Positions 1 through 5,767 of a stretch of 10,964 nucleotides of DNA are shown here, in pieces. The stretch is from Candidatus Woesearchaeota archaeon (lineage in GTDB: Archaea > Nanobdellota > Nanobdellia > Woesearchaeales > GW2011-AR4), in assembly GCA_016185875.1 (NCBI GenBank), contig JACPMS010000014.1, positions 1-10,964 of the forward strand, written 5' to 3'. Under the pieces are notes generated by a model that was given only the letters and a program-made list of their open reading frames with translations, made no database searches and was not told the origin of the DNA. Both the position numbers and the translations under genes were made by a program. The stretch's first letter is position 1. Every line of letters starts with the position of its first letter.

Positions 1-336
1 ATTGATATAGCAGAATTGCACGATGCTTTTACATCTGTTGAGCTTATCAGCTATGAGGACTTGGGATTTTGCAAGAGAGGAGAAGGTAAAGAACTCATAA
101 GGAAAGGAGTAACAAACATTGATGGCAAATTGCCAGTTAACACAAGCGGTGGCTTGAAGGCAAAAGGCCATCCTATAAGCGCTACTGGCATTTCCCAGGT
201 TTATGAGCTGGTAAAGCAGATTAGAAATGAAGCTGGTGAGAGGCAAGTCAGCAATGTTAAGTATGCTTTAGCTCAGAATATTGGCGGTGCTGGGAGCACT
301 GTTACTGTGCATATCCTGAAGAAGGTGAATAACTAA
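1..336 (+). CDS. Thiolase (SCP2/archaeal acetyl-CoA acetyltransferase type), C-terminal 111 residues, copy A
   Basis: The reading frame is open from the first base and stops with TAA at 334-336, so the gene starts before the window. The encoded 111 residues are the C-terminal lobe of a thiolase. They contain the HDAFT motif, the block NTSGGLKAKGHPISATG with the catalytic GHP histidine, and NIGGAG near the end. In SCP2-like and archaeal thiolases NIGG stands where classical thiolases have the C-terminal CxG cysteine. The segment matches the end of the complete thiolase at 1718-2851 at about 105 of 110 residues, plus one extra Asn. The TAA overlaps the next ATG by one base (TAATG), and a GGTGA at 324-328 inside the last codons serves the next gene, so the two are surely co-translated. 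The first ATG/TTG inside this segment is not a real start. Family assignment is firm; substrate is unknown. Confidence 0.93.
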   Translation: MDIAELHDAFTSVELISYEDLGFCKRGEGKELIRKGVTNIDGKLPVNTSGGLKAKGHPISATGISQVYELVKQIRNEAGERQVSNVKYALAQNIGGAGSTVTVHILKKVNN

Positions 337-1718
337 TGATAATCAGATGGGTTTGCGAAAAGTGCAACAAGAAATGGATTTATCCTATTGAGAAATGCGT
401 TTATTGCAAAGGCGACATCAAAAAGCAGAAAGGCACCAAAATCAAGGTGGTTGGAATAACAAAAGTTTTCATACCATCTCCAATGCATCCTGTAGTGCCT
501 TATAATATCCTTCTTTTGCAGGATGAGTTTGGCAATAGATTGCCAAGAAAAACAATGAAAGAGCATAAGATAGGCGATGTTTATACAGAGCAAAAAGCAA
601 AAACAAAAGATGCTGTTTGTGTTGTTAAAGTAAAATATGATGTTTATGAGGCGATAAAAGAAGCAATAGAGATTCTCAATGGTATGGAATTGAATCCAGA
701 TGATAAGGTGCTTGTAAAGCCAAGCATAATTGCAGCAGCTTACCCTTATCAAGCAGTCAACACAAATCCTGATTTTTTGAATGCTCTACTGATGGTGTTG
801 TTTGAACTTGGAATAAAAAAAGAGAATGTTATTGTGGCAGAGCAGGCTTTGATTGGCTCTGATGCAACTGACGCTGCTTCAAAGGCTGGTATTTTGGAAA
901 TATGCAAAAAGCATGATGTTGAATTTGCTGACATTTCAAAAGGTTCTTTTGAGGAGATTGAGTCAGATGGCTACAAATTTATGGTGTACAAGGAGGCATT
1001 AAGCAGAAAAATCATAAATGCTCCAATTATGAAGACAAACTTTCAATTGGGCATTTCTGGAGCAGTAGAAAATTTATCAAGGCTTGTTGATGAGAAAACT
1101 CAAAGGGAAATGTATTTTGATGGGGTTGAAAATACCCTTCCTAAACTGCTAAAAGCAATTCCAAATGTCATTACAATAGCTGATGCAACAAATGGAATAC
1201 AGGGGCAGGGACCTTTGGCGTTAGGCGAGCCTGCTTTTTTGAACTTAATCTTATCCAGCAGAAATGGTGCTTTGCTTGACACTGTTTTTTGTGAAATCAC
1301 AATGCTTCAAATTCCGCTTTATGTTAAATCTGGCAGTCTTGGCATGAAGAGTATTGAAGTGGTGGGTAATGATATAGACTCGCTCAAGTACCCTGTCAAA
1401 GCGTCTGTTCCAAATGAAACACCGCATCCTGACATAAAGGTTATAGACGGAAAGGCTTGCCCTGCCTGCCTGAATTTAATGTATTATCTGACATCAAAAC
1501 TTGTTGGCTTGAGGGGACAGGAAATTAATTTGGTTATCGGCTCTGTGATTGCAGAAAATGTGATCGAATCCATGGCGAAGATAGGCGAAAACTTGGATGA
1601 GATTGAGCAGCTTGTATTATTAAAAAAACTGCTTACAACAGAAGGAATGCCAAGAATAACTCCTATTGACAAGGTCAAATCAAAAATGAGAAAGCTGCTT
1701 TCAAAGGTGATTAGTTAA
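336..1718 (+). CDS. DUF35 zinc-ribbon/OB-fold domain fused to DUF362 domain protein
   Basis: This 460-residue protein has two recognisable parts. Residues 1-85 look like a DUF35 (ChsH2-like) acyl-CoA-binding protein: a zinc ribbon with CxxC pairs at C7/C10 and C21/C24, then an OB-fold stretch ending in KIGDVYTE. DUF35 proteins act as partners of thiolases; in archaea they bridge acetoacetyl-CoA thiolase and HMG-CoA synthase. Residues 92-460 look like DUF362: VLVKPS (125-130), NTNP (142-145), INAPIMKTN (227-235), SGAVENL (241-247), DATNGIQGQGP (283-293), and a CPAC pair at 375-378. DUF362 has no settled activity that I can name. The gene lies between two thiolase copies, with one-base TAATG overlaps on both sides. 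Its GGTGA ribosome site lies in the preceding gene, seven bases before the ATG. DUF35 is normally a free-standing protein of about 130 residues, so the fusion is unusual. The domain calls are from motif recognition; a joint function with the thiolases is inferred. Confidence 0.85.
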   Translation: MIIRWVCEKCNKKWIYPIEKCVYCKGDIKKQKGTKIKVVGITKVFIPSPMHPVVPYNILLLQDEFGNRLPRKTMKEHKIGDVYTEQKAKTKDAVCVVKVKYDVYEAIKEAIEILNGMELNPDDKVLVKPSIIAAAYPYQAVNTNPDFLNALLMVLFELGIKKENVIVAEQALIGSDATDAASKAGILEICKKHDVEFADISKGSFEEIESDGYKFMVYKEALSRKIINAPIMKTNFQLGISGAVENLSRLVDEKTQREMYFDGVENTLPKLLKAIPNVITIADATNGIQGQGPLALGEPAFLNLILSSRNGALLDTVFCEITMLQIPLYVKSGSLGMKSIEVVGNDIDSLKYPVKASVPNETPHPDIKVIDGKACPACLNLMYYLTSKLVGLRGQEINLVIGSVIAENVIESMAKIGENLDEIEQLVLLKKLLTTEGMPRITPIDKVKSKMRKLLSKVIS

Positions 1719-2851
1719 TGTTTATTAAAGGTATTGGAATGACAAAGTTTGGAATTCAAGAAGATTCCTCAAGCCATCTAGCTTATGAATCTGCATTAGA
1801 AGCATTAAATGATGCTGACATGTCAATGAATGATGTAGATGCAATTGTGATTTCCAATAATGATGTTTTAAGCAATGGCGAAAGGCAAAGGCATAGTTCT
1901 TCCATGGTTAGCAGCTTGTTTCAGAAAAAGCTGCCGATAATTGCTGTACCAGCAGGTTGTTCAGGAGGAGGCACAGCTTTATGGACTGCAATAAAAATTC
2001 AAAATTCAGGCAACTATGATGATGTGCTTGTTATTGGTTTTGAAAAAATGGTTTCAAACATAAGCAAACGAATAACAGATGAGATGCTGATGGGCACTGA
2101 AAGAATTTATGAGCAAACTGAAGGAATGAACTTTCCGGCTGAAAATGCTTTAGTTGCACAGCAGTACATGCTGATGTACGATGCCGCCCCAGACGATCTT
2201 GCTTTAGTTGCTTACAAGAATCACCAGAATGCTTTTCTAAACCCAAAAGCAAGGTTTTACAAGAAAAAGATTTCTCTGGAAGAAATCAAAAAATCTCCTG
2301 TTGTAGCATCTCCATTAAGGCTTTTTGACTGCAGCATTCCAGCAAACGGGGCATCTGCACTAATATTGTCAAAAGACAAAACTGATATTGAGATTATTGG
2401 CTCTGCAGAAGAAACAGATTGCCTTGCTCCTTTTGAGAGAGAAGACATGACTTCGTGGGAAGCGTCAAAAAAATCAGCAGAAGAAGCATACAAGCAGGCT
2501 GGAGTTGCTCCATCTGATATTGATATAGCAGAGTTGCATGACGCATTTACATCTGTTGAACTGATTTCTTATGAAGACTTGGGTTTTTGCAAGAGAGGAA
2601 AAGGCAAAGAGTTGATAAGGAAAGGAATTACGAACATTGATGGCAAATTGCCAGTTAACACAAGCGGTGGCTTGAAAGCAAAAGGTCATCCTATAAGCGC
2701 AACTGGCGTTTCCCAGGTTTATGAATTAGTTAAGCAGATGAGAAATGAAGCTGGAGAGAGGCAAGTAAGCGATGTCAAGTATGCTCTAGCCCAGAATATT
2801 GGCGGTGCTGGGAGCACTGTTACTGTGCATATCCTGAAGAAGGTGAACTAA
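1718..2851 (+). CDS. Thiolase (SCP2/archaeal acetyl-CoA acetyltransferase type), full length, copy B
   Basis: This 377-residue protein is a complete thiolase of the archaeal/SCP2 kind, close to the usual family length of about 380-390. The nucleophile is C81 in VPAGCSGGG. H274 lies in ELHDAFT, the catalytic His is H324 in KAKGHP, and NIGGAG replaces the second catalytic cysteine motif of classical thiolases. Such enzymes condense or cleave acyl-CoA; in archaea the best known one makes acetoacetyl-CoA for mevalonate synthesis. The start is supported by GGTGA at 1706-1710, seven bases before the ATG. The ATG overlaps the DUF362 stop codon by one base. The last 333 bases differ from copy A at about 35 positions by hand count, only five of which change an amino acid. 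Alternatives are a longer-chain beta-ketothiolase or a non-catalytic scaffold partner. Catalytic residues are present, so activity is likely; the substrate is open. Confidence 0.94.
   Translation: MFIKGIGMTKFGIQEDSSSHLAYESALEALNDADMSMNDVDAIVISNNDVLSNGERQRHSSSMVSSLFQKKLPIIAVPAGCSGGGTALWTAIKIQNSGNYDDVLVIGFEKMVSNISKRITDEMLMGTERIYEQTEGMNFPAENALVAQQYMLMYDAAPDDLALVAYKNHQNAFLNPKARFYKKKISLEEIKKSPVVASPLRLFDCSIPANGASALILSKDKTDIEIIGSAEETDCLAPFEREDMTSWEASKKSAEEAYKQAGVAPSDIDIAELHDAFTSVELISYEDLGFCKRGKGKELIRKGITNIDGKLPVNTSGGLKAKGHPISATGVSQVYELVKQMRNEAGERQVSDVKYALAQNIGGAGSTVTVHILKKVN
2519..2851 (+). repeat. Second copy of a 333-base direct repeat (thiolase 3' ends)
   Basis: These bases align without gaps to 1-333, apart from one extra codon at the end of copy A. 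By hand count about 35 of 333 bases differ, most of them at third codon positions. Two stretches are fully identical: 44 bases (115-158 in copy A) and the final 56 bases (274-329 against 2792-2847). The second stretch includes the ribosome site of the gene that follows each copy. Confidence 0.9.
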
Positions 2852-3826
2852 ATGCCTGTAGTATCTGCACAACTAAAGCCCTGGCGCCCTGACAGGCCAA
2901 CCTCTAAAGGTGCAACTGCATTTCATGAAGCTGTAGTTGATTCTTCATGGCTGAAAGATGCGATATATGAATTATATAAAATAGTGCGTTCAAAAATTCA
3001 TAAGGGTGATGTTGTAGTTGATTTTGGTGCGGGTACTGGAAGTTCAGCAATACTTCTAATGAAACATTTAAAACGACAGATAAACTTATGGTTAGTAGAT
3101 AATTCTCAATCATGGCTGGGTAAAGCCTATGAACTTCTACACAATTTTCCTAATGTAGAGTACTTTATTCTTGAAAAAAATGACAACACATACGCTACAT
3201 TGGCTGAGACAGTTGGAAGTGGGGTTGTAGACCATGTTATATCTGCGAATACAGTTCATCTTATTCCTGATATAAAAGAAGTTTTTACAGGCATTGCTCT
3301 TGCGCTAAAAAAGAATGGGACATTCACTTTCCAAACAGCCAATTTATTGAGAGGGGGTAGACCAGAAGGGGCTTTAATGATTGATGATACAGTCAAAAGC
3401 GTGCACGATATTGCCCTTGATATTGTACGCACAGATCAAAATTTTGCACAGTATCTAGGGGGGTTGGGTGAGAAGGTGCATTCGGAAGAGCCACAACGCA
3501 AATTCGTATTTCCTAATCCTAGATATATTGAAGCTTACTTAGATGCTTTAGATGAATCTGGATTCGAGTATGAAAAACCAGTCTGCATACTTGTTAAAAT
3601 TAAGTATAAGGATTGGTTGAATTTTCTAAGAGTAAAGCGCCTGCAGGCAGGTATCCTACCGGAGATTGGGGGTAGGGATCCTTCGCCTAAGGAAGAGGAA
3701 GACCGTGACAAACTTATCACTATTGCTGCACAAAAACTGTTTAAAGATCTAGAAGAAAAAAATCAATTAGCTGATGATAAGTCCTTTACAGTCGAATCTG
3801 TATATATTTTAGCTAAAAAAATATAA
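2852..3826 (+). CDS. Class I SAM-dependent methyltransferase, substrate unknown
   Basis: The protein has 324 residues. It has a Rossmann-type SAM-binding domain: motif I VVDFGAGTG at 55-63, an acidic residue ending strand 2 in LWLVD (D83), and a strand-4 region VVDHVISANTVHLI at 125-138. The C-terminal part from about 170 is not one I recognise and probably gives substrate specificity. The ATG directly abuts the thiolase TAA, and GGTGA at 2842-2846 lies within the final thiolase codons, so it is translated from the same message. Arginine codons set it apart: 7 of 13 are CGN, whereas the flanking DUF362 and thiolase genes use AGA/AGG almost exclusively. This suggests a more recent arrival than its neighbours. 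The methyltransferase fold is clear; a lipid, quinone or small-molecule substrate would fit the context but nothing in the sequence proves it. Confidence 0.85.
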   Translation: MPVVSAQLKPWRPDRPTSKGATAFHEAVVDSSWLKDAIYELYKIVRSKIHKGDVVVDFGAGTGSSAILLMKHLKRQINLWLVDNSQSWLGKAYELLHNFPNVEYFILEKNDNTYATLAETVGSGVVDHVISANTVHLIPDIKEVFTGIALALKKNGTFTFQTANLLRGGRPEGALMIDDTVKSVHDIALDIVRTDQNFAQYLGGLGEKVHSEEPQRKFVFPNPRYIEAYLDALDESGFEYEKPVCILVKIKYKDWLNFLRVKRLQAGILPEIGGRDPSPKEEEDRDKLITIAAQKLFKDLEEKNQLADDKSFTVESVYILAKKI

Positions 3827-3832
3827 TTATGC

Positions 3833-3847
3833 AATAATCTGATTATT
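3833..3847. repeat. Short perfect inverted repeat before fabG
   Basis: AATAATC and GATTATT flank a single T, giving a 15-base palindrome that ends directly before the fabG TATA-like box. A one-base centre is poor for an RNA hairpin, although a six-pair stem with loop CTG could form. A regulator-binding site is the more natural reading, but AT-rich palindromes of this size can arise by chance. Confidence 0.35.
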
Positions 3848-3855
3848 TGTATAAA
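3848..3855 (+). promoter_or_regulatory. TATA box of the fabG-like gene (leaderless)
   Basis: The sequence TGTATAAA is centred about 26 bases before the ATG at 3878. That is the normal archaeal distance from TATA box to transcription start, so the message would begin at or next to the start codon. No Shine-Dalgarno site precedes this ATG, which agrees with a leaderless transcript separate from the methyltransferase operon. Confidence 0.55.
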
Positions 3856-3877
3856 CGAAGTTGTACTTTAGAAAAAA

Positions 3878-4612
3878 ATGGAAAGCAAAAAAGTCGCACT
3901 TGTAACAGGGGCTTCAAAAGGCATCGGAAAGGCTATTGCTATAGAACTTGCCAAAAACAACATAAACATTGTCATCAATTATAACAAGGATGAGAAAGAA
4001 GCTTCTAATGTTGTTGAGGAGATAAAAAAGCTGGGTGTGGAAAGCATAGCAGTCAAGGCAAATGTTTCAAGCTTTGAGGAATGCTCTGAAATGATTGAAA
4101 TTATAAGGAAGAGATTTGGCTTCTTGGACATTTTGGTTAATAATGCCGGGGCGCTGATGGATAAAACATTAAAAAACATGACAAAAGAACAGTGGGATTT
4201 TGTTTTAAGAACAAACCTTGATGGAGCTTTTAACGTTACAAAGAACGCGCTTTCGATAATAAAGGATAACGGCAGGATAATAAACATAAGCTCAATAGTT
4301 GGAATAGGCGGCAATTTCGGGCAGACCAATTACGCTGCCTCAAAAGCAGGCATTATTGGATTTACCAAGTCACTGGCAAAGGAGCTAGGCAAGCATAAAA
4401 TAACAGTAAATGCTGTTGCTCCTGGGTTTGTAGAAACACAGATGACAAAAGGAGTACCGTTCATAAGAAAAAGGATAATATTGGCAATGATACCTATTGG
4501 CAGGGCTGGAGTGCCTGAAGATATTGCCAATCTGGTTGCTTTCCTGGCTTCTGACAAAGCAGGCTATATAACCGGAGAGGTCATATGCGTAGATGGCGGC
4601 TTAAGCTTTTGA
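3878..4612 (+). CDS. fabG: FabG-like 3-oxoacyl-(ACP/CoA) reductase, short-chain dehydrogenase
   Basis: This 244-residue classical short-chain dehydrogenase matches FabG in length and motifs. It has the nucleotide-binding TGASKGIG at 10-17, NNAG at 88-91, and the catalytic set N113, S139, Y152 and K156 in NISSIVG and NYAASKAG. It also has the FabG-typical VAPGFVETQMT and ends in ITGEVICVDGG. FabG reduces a 3-ketoacyl thioester to the 3-hydroxyacyl form with NADPH in the cytosol. The GNFGQTNYAASKAG stretch is particularly FabG-like. It follows the thiolase/methyltransferase group after a 51-base gap that holds its own TATA box. With a thiolase it could carry out the first two steps of acyl-chain extension, but no dehydratase, enoyl reductase or acyl carrier gene is visible. 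A dehydrogenase for another alcohol or sugar cannot be excluded. Such genes are widespread in bacteria and patchy in archaea. Confidence 0.88.
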   Translation: MESKKVALVTGASKGIGKAIAIELAKNNINIVINYNKDEKEASNVVEEIKKLGVESIAVKANVSSFEECSEMIEIIRKRFGFLDILVNNAGALMDKTLKNMTKEQWDFVLRTNLDGAFNVTKNALSIIKDNGRIINISSIVGIGGNFGQTNYAASKAGIIGFTKSLAKELGKHKITVNAVAPGFVETQMTKGVPFIRKRIILAMIPIGRAGVPEDIANLVAFLASDKAGYITGEVICVDGGLSF

Positions 4613-4637
4613 TGCAAAATCAAGAGGGCAGGATAAC

Positions 4638-4647
4638 CTTTAAATAC
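4638..4647 (+). promoter_or_regulatory. TATA box before the TRAM-like gene
   Basis: CTTTAAATAC is a strong archaeal TATA-like sequence. With the usual spacing, transcription would start near 4669, leaving an untranslated leader of about 80 bases before the ATG at 4748. This is much longer than the leaderless starts seen at the neighbouring genes. The leader carries a GAGGT ribosome site at 4735-4739. Confidence 0.55.
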
Positions 4648-4747
4648 TACTTAACTAATATCGGCTCATTAGAAGATAGATTGTTTTTTGGGATGAAAGT
4701 TCTGAAGAGCATTCTAGATAGGATTAGACACATAGAGGTAAATAAAT

Positions 4748-5032
4748 ATGAGACATGATAGAGGAGAACGGGGCTTTAGGCCAAGAAATTTTGCCCCAGT
4801 CAAGGTTGGGGACGAGTTGGACGTGAAAATAGAGGCTGTCGGCGAGAAAGGAGACGGCATTGCAAAGAAAGACGGCTTTGTACTAGTAGGCGCAAAATCA
4901 GGACAAGAAGAGTCCGGAAGCGAAGAATCCCAGGAAAGCTATGAAGCTTCGGAAGAAGCCAAAAGCCCGGAGTCTGAAGAAGAGTATTCTGGACAGGATA
5001 CAGAAGACTTTGGCGAGGAAGGCACTGAATAA
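4748..5032 (+). CDS. Small TRAM-like protein with acidic tail; TRAM domain appears incomplete
   Basis: This is a 94-residue protein. Residues 17-50 read like the first half of a TRAM domain, with PVKVGDELDVKIEAVGEKGDGIAKKDGFVLV. TRAM is a small beta-barrel RNA-binding fold, and stand-alone TRAM proteins in archaea act as RNA-binding, cold-shock-like proteins. After GAKSGQE the expected second half (KVKITKV...FAFAEV-like strands) is missing. A Ser/Glu-rich tail takes its place, with 18 Asp/Glu in the last 41 residues and an EDFGEE end familiar from archaeal TRAM proteins. Reading the other frames across the junction gives either stops or an Arg/Lys-rich stretch, so a simple frameshift does not restore the domain. 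The start is fixed by GAGGT at 4735-4739. It has its own promoter and a T-rich terminator after it, so it is probably a single-gene transcript. The family link is good; whether it still folds and binds RNA is doubtful. Confidence 0.8.
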   Translation: MRHDRGERGFRPRNFAPVKVGDELDVKIEAVGEKGDGIAKKDGFVLVGAKSGQEESGSEESQESYEASEEAKSPESEEEYSGQDTEDFGEEGTE

Positions 5033-5037
5033 AAAAT

Positions 5038-5052
5038 CTTTTTCTTTTTATT
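5038..5052 (+). terminator. T-rich terminator after the TRAM-like gene
   Basis: CTTTTTCTTTTTATT follows the TRAM-like stop codon by five bases, without a preceding GC-rich hairpin. Archaeal RNA polymerase terminates at such T-runs on the coding strand. It separates the gene from thpR, which has its own TATA box. Confidence 0.6.
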
Positions 5053-5068
5053 CAAAATCCTGAGTTAT

Positions 5069-5078
5069 GTTTAAATAC
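5069..5078 (+). promoter_or_regulatory. TATA box of thpR, deciding the start codon
   Basis: GTTTAAATAC lies centred about 26 bases before the ATG at 5100, placing the transcription start at that codon. An upstream in-frame ATG at 5067 would put the TATA box inside the coding sequence, so 5100 is the better start and the transcript is probably leaderless. Confidence 0.65.
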
Positions 5079-5099
5079 ATTTGCCTATTTGCAGCTTCA

Positions 5100-5627
5100 A
5101 TGAGATTGTTTATTGCCATAGATTTCAATGAACTAGGGGATTATTTTGCTGAGCTGCAGCAGCTACTGCCTAAAAATGCAAAGTTAAGCCTTACTAAAAC
5201 TTTTCATCTTACATTAAAATTTCTTGGGGAAGTCCAGCCTGACAAAGCTGATAAAACCATAAATATTCTAAAGAATATAAAATCAGAGCCTTTTTCTGCA
5301 TTTACAGACTCCATTGGAATATTTCCGACTGAAAATTACATAAGGGTAGTGTGGGTTGGGCTAAAGCCAGAAGACAGGATTTTGGAGTTGCAAAACAGGA
5401 TTGATGAATCCTTAAAGAGCCTGTTTAAGAAGGAGAAAGACTTCAAAGCGCACATCACATTGGCAAGGGTCAAATACCCCGAAGACAAAAAATCATTTTT
5501 GCAGCAATTAAAGAATATAAAAGTTGAGAATAAAAAAATCTTGATTAAGGATTTCAGGCTGATTAAATCAACTTTGACTCCGAAAGGTCCTGTTTACGAG
5601 GATTTGGAAGTTTTTGAATTAGGCTAA
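5100..5627 (+). CDS. thpR: RNA 2',3'-cyclic phosphodiesterase (2'-5' RNA ligase family)
   Basis: From the chosen start the protein has 175 residues, the normal size for ThpR/LigT. It begins MRLFIAIDF, the typical first strand of this family. It has both HxT signature motifs of the 2H phosphoesterase superfamily: H36-L-T38 in TFHLTLKFLGEV and H118-I-T120 in KAHITLARVK. These enzymes open 2',3'-cyclic phosphates on RNA ends to 2'-phosphates and can join 2'-5' ends; the cellular role is RNA end processing, possibly linked to tRNA splicing. The longer reading from 5067 adds eleven residues that overlap a TATA box and would precede the conserved first strand, so I reject it. The gene stands alone between a T-rich terminator and the uS2 promoter region. 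Confidence 0.92.
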   Translation: MRLFIAIDFNELGDYFAELQQLLPKNAKLSLTKTFHLTLKFLGEVQPDKADKTINILKNIKSEPFSAFTDSIGIFPTENYIRVVWVGLKPEDRILELQNRIDESLKSLFKKEKDFKAHITLARVKYPEDKKSFLQQLKNIKVENKKILIKDFRLIKSTLTPKGPVYEDLEVFELG

Positions 5628-5634
5628 AGAAAGG

Positions 5635-5645
5635 TTTTTAAATGG
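5635..5645 (+). promoter_or_regulatory. Upstream TATA-like box in the uS2 leader region
   Basis: TTTTTAAATGG lies seven bases after the thpR stop. A start about 26 bases on would fall near 5666, at the left edge of the nested inverted-repeat structure. The uS2 message would then carry a structured leader of about 100 bases. Confidence 0.5.
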
Positions 5646-5660
5646 CATGACACTACCAAA

Positions 5661-5738
5661 ATGCATTGCCTACGGAACACAAGTTGTTCCATTAACTGCG
5701 AGGCTATAAAATGCAGTTCAGAATTCTGGACTGTTTAA
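5661..5738 (+). CDS. Possible 25-residue cysteine-rich micro-ORF upstream of uS2
   Basis: An ATG at 5661 opens 25 codons ending in TAA at 5736-5738. The peptide has four cysteines, at positions 3, 9, 13 and 18, and ends in EFWTV. Cysteine at 16 percent is striking, but it could reflect the inverted-repeat bases (GC-richer than the surroundings) instead of coding. The ATG lies about 21 bases after the centre of the upstream TATA-like box, a little closer than the 26 bases seen for fabG and thpR, so a leaderless start here is only marginally supported. No ribosome site precedes it. It overlaps the nested inverted-repeat structure, so the region may be a structured leader and not a gene. I do not recognise the peptide. 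Confidence 0.2.
   Translation: MHCLRNTSCSINCEAIKCSSEFWTV
5662..5715 (+). ncRNA. Candidate structured 5' leader RNA of uS2 (nested stem-loop)
   Basis: Three nested complementary segments are visible. TGCATT (5662-5667) pairs with AATGCA (5710-5715), and GCCT (5668-5671) with AGGC (5701-5704). GGAACA (5674-5679) pairs with TGTTCC (5685-5690) around the loop CAAGT. This makes 16 perfect pairs with a five-base bulge and one internal loop. It lies downstream of one TATA-like box and overlaps another, so it could be an mRNA leader or a DNA operator. A regulatory role for the leader is inferred. Confidence 0.4.
5704..5711 (+). promoter_or_regulatory. Downstream TATA-like box for uS2
   Basis: CTATAAAA would place a transcription start near 5734 and leave a leader of about 34 bases before the uS2 ATG at 5768. 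It overlaps the right arm of the nested inverted repeat, so only one of the two candidate promoters would produce an RNA containing the full structure. Confidence 0.4.
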
Positions 5739-5767
5739 TTTGATTGGTTGAAATTTAAGTTTATAAA

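Noticed and set aside
333..752. Open reading frame of 139 codons on the minus strand.
   Set aside because: It lies entirely opposite the well-supported DUF35-DUF362 gene and has a Phe/Tyr/Cys-rich composition typical of antisense shadow frames.
3979..4329. Open reading frame of 116 codons on the minus strand.
   Set aside because: It is antisense to the fabG-like gene, whose motifs are complete; no ribosome site or recognisable domain.
4690..4705. GGGATGA followed by CTGA, resembling C and D' boxes of a C/D guide RNA.
   Set aside because: The C box has a mismatch and only five bases separate the boxes, too few for a guide; no second pair is seen.
4880..4960. Frameshift as the explanation for the missing half of the TRAM domain.
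   Set aside because: The other two frames give either stops or an Arg/Lys-rich stretch that does not resemble TRAM strands.
5067..5099. ATG at 5067 as start of thpR.
   Set aside because: This stretch contains the TATA box, and the conserved MRLFIAIDF N-terminus starts at 5100 at the right distance for a leaderless message.
5662..5715. The nested stem-loop before uS2 as an H/ACA guide RNA or tRNA.
   Set aside because: There is no ACA after the stem, no kink-turn and no cloverleaf.
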